Of a DNA stretch of 26,218 nucleotides, positions 7,580 to 13,512 are shown in pieces (position 1 is the stretch's first letter; each line of letters begins with the position of its first letter). The stretch spans positions 1 through 26,218 of IMG/VR virus record IMGVR_UViG_3300020472_000145. One strand, written 5' to 3'. A model generated the notes under the pieces. It had not been told where the DNA came from. It saw only the letters and a program-made list of their open reading frames with translations, and made no database searches. The position numbers and the translations under genes are program-made. Source of the DNA: a virus.

Positions 7580-8128
7580 ATGTATAAATTATTTACAGAT
7601 AAACCAGAACTTTTTGAATGTGATATTAAACTTCAAGGAGCAAGTTTAAAAAAATCAAAAGCAAGGTTAGTAGTTGAAACACCCGACTACTCTTTGATGT
7701 TTAATGGTTCTATATCTAATGGGGGTAAATGCGAAATACCTATAAAAAAACTAAAAGGATTAATAGAAGAAGACACAACAGGTAACATTCGTTTAGAGGT
7801 AATAGCAGAAGATACATTCTTTACACCTTGGGAATCCGATTTTGAAGTAGAAACAAGTAAAAAGGTAACAGTTGAAGTAAAATCCCAATCACACAAAAAA
7901 CCAATTATAGAAGCAAAAATCAAAAACAGAAAAATCACTGATTCTGAACAACAACATGTAATTAGCTTACTTAAATTACTTGTAAAAGAAAATATTAATA
8001 TTAAGAATATTTCATATAAAAGAAATAAACTTAATAATATAGTAGCAACATATTTAAAAGAAAACACTGTAAAAGATACTGAAAAGGTTATAAGTGGTGT
8101 TTTAAAGAAGTTACAAAAAGAAAAATAA
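7580..8128 (+). CDS. Unknown phage protein, beta domain plus Lys-rich helical tail
   Basis: This is a 182-residue protein of unknown function. The first about 100 residues form a beta-type domain (LFECDIKLQGASLKKSKARL, VVETPDYSLMFNGSISNGGK, IPIKKLKGLIEE, IRLEVIAEDTFFTPWESDFE). I recall similar sequences among marine T4-like phages only as uncharacterised virion proteins. The remaining part is Lys-rich and probably helical (EQQHVISLLKLLVKENINIK, ending VISGVLKKLQKEK), with strongly basic character. It has its own promoter-like box 12 nt upstream and ends 12 nt before a fibre gene. It could be a fibre chaperone or small structural protein; nothing in the sequence decides between these. Confidence 0.55.
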   Translation: MYKLFTDKPELFECDIKLQGASLKKSKARLVVETPDYSLMFNGSISNGGKCEIPIKKLKGLIEEDTTGNIRLEVIAEDTFFTPWESDFEVETSKKVTVEVKSQSHKKPIIEAKIKNRKITDSEQQHVISLLKLLVKENINIKNISYKRNKLNNIVATYLKENTVKDTEKVISGVLKKLQKEK

Positions 8129-8140
8129 AAATGGTTATAA

Positions 8141-8908
8141 ATGGCAGTCAACGACTTAACAGGAAAAAATATTCAGGATACTTATCAAAGAGTAATCCAA
8201 ACAGATGGTGCTAGTGTAGCTGACGGTACTGGTAGTCTACTTCCTATATCCTTTGATGGTAATAATGTTATAATTTCTGGTTCGCTAACAGCAACAGAAT
8301 ATAGCGTAACTTCATCGGTTACTAATGTAGTATTTCAACAACAAAGTGGTTCCACTATATTTGGTGATTCACAAGACGATACGCATGTATTTACAGGAAG
8401 TTTAATCTCTTCAGTAGGAAATATAAGTGGGTCAGGAACATCTACAGGTTCGTTTGGTTCATTAAAAGTTGATGGGGGTTCCAGATTATATATACAAAAT
8501 GGCCTTATTAGTTCCCACCTTCCTTATCAACATTCTAATTATGGGAATTTTAACTTTAAAAATGCTTATATGATAAAAATGGGGATAGGAACAATAGAAC
8601 ATCTTAGAATCACAGGTTCAAGTTCTGTAACCCCAAATGAAGTTATGATAGGAAAGAAAAATAGCGGCAGCCCCTATAAGGTTAACCTTAATGTGTTAGG
8701 TGATTGGGGTGTTGGCACAAATCCTATATTATTTACATCTGGTGCCCTACATAAAGTAGGTGTTAATTGTGAACCTAAATCAGCAGATTCATTATTTACC
8801 ATAGATGGTGACTTAAATATAAGCAGTTCTAATGGTCATATAACAGCATCAGGAAATATAAGTGCAAGTGGGAAATTAATAGGAATGATAGATGGGGGAA
8901 GATTTTAA
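8141..8908 (+). CDS. Short fibre-like protein ending in DGGRF
   Basis: This is a 255-residue appendage protein. The N-terminus (NIQDTYQRVIQTDGASVADG, then TGSLLPISFDGNNVIISGSL) looks like an attachment domain followed by a shaft. It has the motif SGSTIFGDSQDDTHVFTGSL (residues about 68-87), repeated in altered form in the 8922 fibre as SGSNIFGDAQTDTHLFRG. Shaft-type turns GNISGSGTSTGSFGSLKVDG and TASGNISASGKL follow, and the chain stops abruptly after GMIDGGRF, without a separate tip domain. Between them is a less repetitive 100-residue region (YMIKMGIGTIEHLRITGSSS) ending in TIDGDLNISSSNG. It could form a hetero-complex with the much longer next fibre. Receptor binding is inferred. Confidence 0.65.
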   Translation: MAVNDLTGKNIQDTYQRVIQTDGASVADGTGSLLPISFDGNNVIISGSLTATEYSVTSSVTNVVFQQQSGSTIFGDSQDDTHVFTGSLISSVGNISGSGTSTGSFGSLKVDGGSRLYIQNGLISSHLPYQHSNYGNFNFKNAYMIKMGIGTIEHLRITGSSSVTPNEVMIGKKNSGSPYKVNLNVLGDWGVGTNPILFTSGALHKVGVNCEPKSADSLFTIDGDLNISSSNGHITASGNISASGKLIGMIDGGRF

Positions 8909-8918
8909 ATATTTATAA
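8908..8918 (+). promoter_or_regulatory. Box AATATTTATAA next to the long-fibre start
   Basis: It overlaps the stop of the preceding gene and ends only 3 nt before the ATG at 8922. If it works as a -7 element, the long-fibre mRNA from this site would be nearly leaderless. The near-contact with the ATG also leaves open that the box acts in translation rather than transcription. Confidence 0.4.
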
Positions 8919-8921
8919 TAT

Positions 8922-11333
8922 ATGAGTACAATACAAATAAAAAGAGGAACAGGATCAGCGGTCCCCTCAGGATTAGCAGATGGGGAATTAGCAGTAAATT
9001 TAGATAATAGTAAAATTTACTATGGTTCAGGTTCTACAAGTATAAACAAATTCCATTTAGCTGAACTTGTGGCTGATAAGGCTACAATAACTTCACTTAC
9101 ATCATCAATAGTATCTTCATCTGTAATATATTCTAGCGGATCAAACATTTTTGGTGATGCCCAAACAGACACACATTTATTTAGGGGTCATGTAACAACC
9201 TCAGGTAATATAAGTGCTAGCGGAATAATGTATATGGGAACACCAGGGGCCCACCAAACTCATCTATTTTATGGAAGAATAAAAACTATTGGTTCTGAAG
9301 TACTTATTGGGGATGGTCATGTCTCAGCCTCAGGAAATATAAGTGGTAGTATAATTAAAGGAACAACAGGTTCATTCGGAACAGGTACAACAACAATCAC
9401 AGATAAAATTTTTACTACAGGTGAAATATCAGGAAGTAAAATTGATGCTCCTCGAGTAGAAACTGATTTAATAGAAGTTAAATCAGGTGGTAAACTTAGA
9501 ATCAAAGGATCAGATATAACATTAGAAAACGGACATATCTCAATGTCAGGAGATATTGTTATGACAGGAAGTATTAGTGGTTCCGCTGGGACAACCGCCT
9601 CTTTTGCCCATATAATTACAGGAGGTGATACTATTGAATTTAAAAATAAAACTAATGGTAGTAAATTAGGATCAATAAAATTTGATACCGCAAAAGGATT
9701 TCAAATCAAAGATTCAAATAATAATTCTGGGAAATTAGATGCTAAAGAATTAATAGTAGCAAATTCAATATCTTCTAGTGGGGGGTATGAAGTAAAAAAT
9801 GGTAGAGTAACAGCATCCTATATAAGTTCAAGTACTGAAATAATAACCCCCGTTTTAAAAGGAGGAGGATCAACAACAGGATTAATAGTTGATGGTTATT
9901 CATGGATTAAAGGTGCAATAACAGCTTCAGGTGAGATAAGTTCATCAGGAACTATAATAGCGGGTAGAATTAAATCTAAAGGGTCTTTAATTGATCTTTA
10001 TAATGGTCATATATCGGCATCCGGTAATATTAGTTCAAGTGCTGCTGTTTTAGCACTAACAGGTTCATTTGGAACAGGTACTACACATATCACTGATAAA
10101 ATAACTACAGACGGAACTATATCTTCATCAAAAGAAATAACAGGAAAGCAATTAATTGTTTCTGAAAGAATAAAAATCAAAGGATCAGATATAACATTAG
10201 AAGCTGGTCATATTTCAATGTCTGGAGATATTGTTATGACTGGTAGTTTAAGTTCAAGTGCACAAGTAAGAGCACTAACTGGTTCGTTTGGAACAGGTAC
10301 TACACATATTACTGATAAAGTAGTAACAAGTGGTGATATAGAATCAACATCAGGAACAATAAGAGTTAAAAACGTAGTAGCAACAGGAAGAATTCAAGGT
10401 AAAGGATCAGATGTTATTATCGAAAACGGTCATATCTCAATGTCAGGTGACATAATAATGACTGGTAGTTTAAGTTCAAGTGCACAAGTACAAGCACTAA
10501 CTGGATCCTTTGGAACAGGAACAACAACCATCACAGATAAAATTCATACAACAGGTATAGTAAGTGGTAGCACAATAAGATCTGCAGGTGATATAGTATC
10601 TACAACAGGAACACTTCACATTAAAGATGTAGTTGGAACTGGAAAATTACGAATGAAAGGATCAGATGTCGTTATAGAAAATGGACACATTTCAATGTCA
10701 GGTAATATGTTAATGACAGGTTCTTTAACAGCGGGGGGTAATGTAACAGCAGGTTCAAATGGAACAGGTTCATTTGACCATATTATTACAATGGATGATA
10801 CTATTGAATTTAGAAATAAATCTAATAGAAGTCAAGTAAAGGGTTACATGAAATTTGATCCTGAAAAAGGATTAATCACTTTATCAGGAAGTAATCAAAT
10901 AAATATCCTCCAAACTGTTAAAATTGCTCCAACAGATTTTTATCCTATTGGTAGATCAACGGGTAAAGCAGGAGGAATAGCAACTCTTGAACCATCATTA
11001 GGCAATTCTGCTGTTGTAGCTTCAGGTCAGGGTGTATTTACTTGTGAAGTAAAAATACCTAAAGGATTAACACCTGGAAATGTAGTAATTTGGGGTTCAG
11101 ATACAACTAACACATATCAAGTATATGTAGGTGAATTGAAAAATTCTAAATTAGCTACTCATGTTACCCCGGGTGCTAGTAAAAATCCTACAATTGCAGT
11201 AGGAACAGCATGTAATCCATCATCAACTTTTTCTGCAAAAAGTGTTGTATGGAATAATAACAGCTATTTAATATTCCATGTAGAAACGAATGGGGCCGAT
11301 GGGATATTTGGGGGTTCTATAGCAGTAAGTTAA
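8922..11333 (+). CDS. Long tail fibre with Mtd_N-like N-terminus and tandem shaft repeats
   Basis: This is an 803-residue fibre. Residues 1-37 (MSTIQIKRGTGSAVPSGLAD, GELAVNLDNSKIYYG) match the pattern of the N-terminal domain of phage major tropism determinant and similar tail proteins (RRGT ... L..GELavn..t..ly.G). The shaft from about 60 to 620 is built of strand-turn repeats. A long unit of about 73-85 residues recurs, with landmarks TGSFGTGTT.ITDK, then KGSD(I/V)..E.GHISMSGD and MTGSLSSSAQV. The last about 140 residues are non-repetitive (SLGNSAVVASGQGVFTCEVK ... VVWNNNSYLIFHVETNGADG) and probably form the tip. No S74 autoprotease is seen. The internal DNA repeats make length variation by recombination likely. 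Host-receptor recognition is inferred from the family. Confidence 0.75.
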   Translation: MSTIQIKRGTGSAVPSGLADGELAVNLDNSKIYYGSGSTSINKFHLAELVADKATITSLTSSIVSSSVIYSSGSNIFGDAQTDTHLFRGHVTTSGNISASGIMYMGTPGAHQTHLFYGRIKTIGSEVLIGDGHVSASGNISGSIIKGTTGSFGTGTTTITDKIFTTGEISGSKIDAPRVETDLIEVKSGGKLRIKGSDITLENGHISMSGDIVMTGSISGSAGTTASFAHIITGGDTIEFKNKTNGSKLGSIKFDTAKGFQIKDSNNNSGKLDAKELIVANSISSSGGYEVKNGRVTASYISSSTEIITPVLKGGGSTTGLIVDGYSWIKGAITASGEISSSGTIIAGRIKSKGSLIDLYNGHISASGNISSSAAVLALTGSFGTGTTHITDKITTDGTISSSKEITGKQLIVSERIKIKGSDITLEAGHISMSGDIVMTGSLSSSAQVRALTGSFGTGTTHITDKVVTSGDIESTSGTIRVKNVVATGRIQGKGSDVIIENGHISMSGDIIMTGSLSSSAQVQALTGSFGTGTTTITDKIHTTGIVSGSTIRSAGDIVSTTGTLHIKDVVGTGKLRMKGSDVVIENGHISMSGNMLMTGSLTAGGNVTAGSNGTGSFDHIITMDDTIEFRNKSNRSQVKGYMKFDPEKGLITLSGSNQINILQTVKIAPTDFYPIGRSTGKAGGIATLEPSLGNSAVVASGQGVFTCEVKIPKGLTPGNVVIWGSDTTNTYQVYVGELKNSKLATHVTPGASKNPTIAVGTACNPSSTFSAKSVVWNNNSYLIFHVETNGADGIFGGSIAVS
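9366..10740 (+). repeat. In-frame tandem repeats in the long fibre gene
   Basis: Near-identical segments recur. The TGSFGTGTT-coding copies begin at 9366, 10059, 10278 and 10500; the last three are spaced 219 and 222 nt. The GGATCAGAT-led copies coding GSD...GHISMSG begin at 9507, 10182, 10404 and 10659. The 27 bases from 9501 match those from 10176 exactly. All spacings are multiples of three, so recombination between copies would keep the frame. Confidence 0.85.
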
Positions 11334-11345
11334 AATTAAAAAATT

Positions 11346-12038
11346 ATGGCAACAGCACCAGGATGTATAGGAGATTATAACGGAACAAATAAATATTGTA
11401 GTTATGCTTTAAAAGATGGGTATGTAGAGCATACAGGGGCCACTCACGCTCTCGCAAGAGATGCTACTACGGGTACAACCGCACTTACTACTGGTGGTGG
11501 ATCAACATACCGTAGTAGAGCCATAGAATACCAACACGCAAAAGGAGCATGGCGTATTACTAGAACCTTTATAGCTTTTAATACATCTGCTATAACTACT
11601 ACTGTTACAAGTGCTAAATTATATATTTACGGTTATCAATTTACAAATGGGGATATAATAGCAATTAAATCAACTTGGGATGGTTCATCTAATTTAACTA
11701 CTTCTGATTATGATAGTTTAGATTTCAGCACAGCATATTCGAGTAAAGTATCTTCATGGACAGACACAGCCTATAATGAAATAACTTTAAATACACAGGC
11801 AAGGGCAGATATGAAAAGTAATAGCACAATAAGCTTTGCTCTTATTAACTATGAATATGATTCTCGAGATGTCAGCTCAACAAATATAGTGATAAATGGA
11901 ATGTACTATTCAGAGTACTCAGGAACAGGTAAAGATCCTGAATTAGGATGGCAATCTGAAGCCGTTGTAGTAAACACTCCCGTAACTTTATCATCAGGAG
12001 TAATTAATTTAAACAGTGGTTTAATAACAATAACATAA
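11346..12038 (+). CDS. DNRLRE-like jelly-roll appendage protein
   Basis: This is a 230-residue protein, 12 nt after the long fibre gene. The central segment (ITRTFIAFNTSAITTTVTSA followed by KLYIYGY) and later TWDGSSNLTTSDYDSLDFS, YNEITLNTQARADMKSNSTI and SFALINYEYDSRD follow the pattern of DNRLRE-type beta-sandwich domains. Those have 'R..i.FdlSsip..a.i.sA.L.ly' near the start and 'dvT..v..w' in the second half. Such domains are found in secreted carbohydrate-active and adhesion proteins and in some phage appendages. The C-terminus GVINLNSGLITIT resembles the end of the 13077 protein. The stop abuts the next ATG with no gap. Probable sugar-binding appendage; the fold call is by pattern only. 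Confidence 0.6.
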   Translation: MATAPGCIGDYNGTNKYCSYALKDGYVEHTGATHALARDATTGTTALTTGGGSTYRSRAIEYQHAKGAWRITRTFIAFNTSAITTTVTSAKLYIYGYQFTNGDIIAIKSTWDGSSNLTTSDYDSLDFSTAYSSKVSSWTDTAYNEITLNTQARADMKSNSTISFALINYEYDSRDVSSTNIVINGMYYSEYSGTGKDPELGWQSEAVVVNTPVTLSSGVINLNSGLITIT

Positions 12039-12776
12039 ATGTCTATAAAATTTATAAATAGAACCCCTAGAACCACAGATTTCAAGCAAAAAGAAATTGT
12101 TATTGATGGTAAACAAGGTAATTTATTTTTTAAAACACATAAAAATGAATTAAAAACTTTAAACCCATCAGATATAATTCTTGTATCATCTAGTTTTAGT
12201 ACGGTATCAGGAAGTTATAGTACAGTATCCGCAAGTTTTAGTGCAGTATCATCAAGTTATGCAAATTCAGACGCAGGAACACATTATACTGTAATTCCTT
12301 TTAATTATACCATAGAAGATCCTACAAAAACAAATGATAGTTTTTTTATCCCTTTTGGTAAGGGTGTTGCTTTAGAAACAGTTGGTTTATTTAATAGTTA
12401 TTTTCCGGCGTTTAATGGCACTTTACATGATATGAAAATCATAGCATATAGTGCTGATACGAGTGCTGCTAATGATTTAGGAACAAACGCAAAATTCCAA
12501 ATAACAGCATGGGAAGATAGCACCGACCTATCCTCAAATGCAACAGCCCATACAGCATCTGGAATTAGTGATGTTGCAACAAATTTTTCTATCCTTTATA
12601 CATCATTCACAGCTACAGGAATTGCAGGAAAGCAATTACATACATTTGACTTTACTGATAAAGCGCTTCAAAAAAATAGACAACTTGTTATAAGAGTAAA
12701 AGGATCAAATATAAGTGAAAATGATGTTTTATATGTAGCAGGAACTATAAGAATGTCATTTGATTATACCTCTTAA
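12039..12776 (+). CDS. Appendage protein with seven-residue Ser-rich repeat stalk
   Basis: This is a 245-residue protein starting on the base after the preceding stop. It has three visible parts. Residues 1-50 are an N-terminal head (SIKFINRTPRTTDFKQKEIV, then a DGKQGNLFFKT turn) resembling attachment segments of other fibre proteins here. Residues 52-74 are a stalk of three seven-residue repeats of the form S-(F/Y)-S-(T/A)-V-S-x. Residues about 80-245 are a beta-rich C-terminal domain (THYTVIPFNYTIEDP ... FFIPFGKGVALETVGLF ... VLYVAGTIRMSFDYTS). The head-stalk-knob design suggests a small trimeric spike or fibre. The knob is not recognised. Confidence 0.6.
   Translation: MSIKFINRTPRTTDFKQKEIVIDGKQGNLFFKTHKNELKTLNPSDIILVSSSFSTVSGSYSTVSASFSAVSSSYANSDAGTHYTVIPFNYTIEDPTKTNDSFFIPFGKGVALETVGLFNSYFPAFNGTLHDMKIIAYSADTSAANDLGTNAKFQITAWEDSTDLSSNATAHTASGISDVATNFSILYTSFTATGIAGKQLHTFDFTDKALQKNRQLVIRVKGSNISENDVLYVAGTIRMSFDYTS
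12192..12260 (+). repeat. 21-bp tandem repeat (3.3 copies)
   Basis: Units 12192-12212, 12213-12233 and 12234-12254, plus AGTTAT at 12255-12260, follow AGT-TWT-AGT-NCN-GTA-TCN-NNA. They encode the seven-residue stalk repeat of the 12039 protein. Copy-number change by slippage would alter the stalk in steps of seven residues. Confidence 0.85.
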
Positions 12777-12787
12777 AATAAAATATT

Positions 12788-13045
12788 ATGGCTTTACAAA
12801 ATAAAAAACAAAGAAAAATATACGAAAAAACAGACACAAATGATCCTAAATTCATAACAGGATCAAAACAAATTGAAATGTCTCGTTCTTTTGCTGCGGG
12901 GGCCCATTTAAAAAACCCCTTATTTTTTGAAAATGGTGGAAAAGCTATAGTATATCAAATTAAAGAAATACAAGAAGATGTTGATGAATTAAGAAGAACA
13001 ATAACAGGATCTGGAGAACTATCTGTAGATGGTGGTTCTTTTTAA
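12788..13045 (+). CDS. Small unknown protein ending in DGGSF
   Basis: This 85-residue protein has a basic N-terminus (NKKQRKIYEK), a middle with FAAGAHLKNPLFFENGGKAI, and a C-terminal helix (VYQIKEIQEDVDELRRTITG) with heptad-like spacing, then GSGELSVDGGSF. No family recognised. The closing VDGGSF is close to the last residues of the 8141 fibre (IDGGRF) and to LDSGTF near the end of the next protein. It may be a small fibre-linked or trimerising component. It lies 11 nt after the stalk protein, and a gap with a promoter-like box follows. Confidence 0.55.
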   Translation: MALQNKKQRKIYEKTDTNDPKFITGSKQIEMSRSFAAGAHLKNPLFFENGGKAIVYQIKEIQEDVDELRRTITGSGELSVDGGSF

Positions 13046-13052
13046 AAAATTA

Positions 13053-13062
13053 TATATGTATA
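13053..13062 (+). promoter_or_regulatory. Promoter-like box TATATGTATA
   Basis: TGT variant of the window-wide box, the same type as at 476 and 17309. It lies 14 nt before the ATG at 13077 and 7 nt after the preceding stop. No terminator hairpin precedes it. Confidence 0.4.
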
Positions 13063-13076
13063 TAAAAAAATAAGTT

Positions 13077-13370
13077 ATGGCTATAAATAAAAAATCACCA
13101 TCACCACAAGACATTAAAACATCACCACATTCATTTTCCCAAGAAGAATTATCTGAATTGAAAAATTTAAGAAACGAAATAAGTCAATTAACTTTTAATT
13201 TTGGAACTTTAATGATTAATAAAGTTAAATTAAAAGATGAAGAAATTTTACTAAAAAATAAACTAGTTGAATTAGAAAAACTAGAAACTACTTTGGCTGA
13301 AAGTTTATCAAAAAAATACGGAAAAGGAAGTATAAACCTAGATTCAGGAACTTTTACTCCAATAACATAA
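13077..13370 (+). CDS. Small coiled-coil protein
   Basis: This is a 97-residue protein dominated by a predicted coiled coil from about residue 20 to 80 (FSQEELSELKNLRNEISQLT ... KLKDEEILLKNKLVELEKLE), with leucine/isoleucine at heptad-like intervals. It has a short disordered Ser/Pro-rich N-terminus and a non-helical C-terminus SINLDSGTFTPIT. No enzymatic motif. It is the last gene before the sheath and may be a fibre-associated trimeriser or an assembly factor. The C-terminal LDSGTF motif, shared in altered form by nearby appendage proteins, ties it to that cassette rather than to the sheath. Confidence 0.6.
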   Translation: MAINKKSPSPQDIKTSPHSFSQEELSELKNLRNEISQLTFNFGTLMINKVKLKDEEILLKNKLVELEKLETTLAESLSKKYGKGSINLDSGTFTPIT

Positions 13371-13512
13371 TTTTTTAAACTTCTTGTTATATTTATTATT
13401 AGGTAAAATTGTGATATTTAATTTTATCTTGGTTGGGTTTGTATTCTTTTTTCATATTTATACATGACCACAATCAAACTAAGAATTATACATAATAAAT
13501 TAAAATAAGAAG
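13371..13512. promoter_or_regulatory. 142-base gap before the sheath gene with two promoter-like boxes
   Basis: This is the longest non-coding stretch in the window. It carries TATATTTATTA at 13388-13398 and CATATTTATAC at 13453-13463. A TTG at 13429-13431 lies about 21 nt upstream of the second box, a spacing compatible with the Bacteroidota -33 element. The rest is AT-rich, with no convincing terminator hairpin. The size and doubled boxes suit strong late expression of the sheath. Confidence 0.5.

Noticed and set aside
9366-10740. CRISPR-like array reading of the fibre repeats
   Set aside because: The repeats are long, in frame, diverged at third codon positions and wholly inside an open reading frame.
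8922-11333. Diversity-generating retroelement, prompted by the Mtd-like N-terminus of the fibre
   Set aside because: No reverse transcriptase, template repeat or C-type-lectin variable C-terminus is present in the window.
13371-13512. tRNA or small RNA in the longest gap
   Set aside because: I found no cloverleaf or stable hairpin there, only AT-rich sequence with promoter-like boxes.
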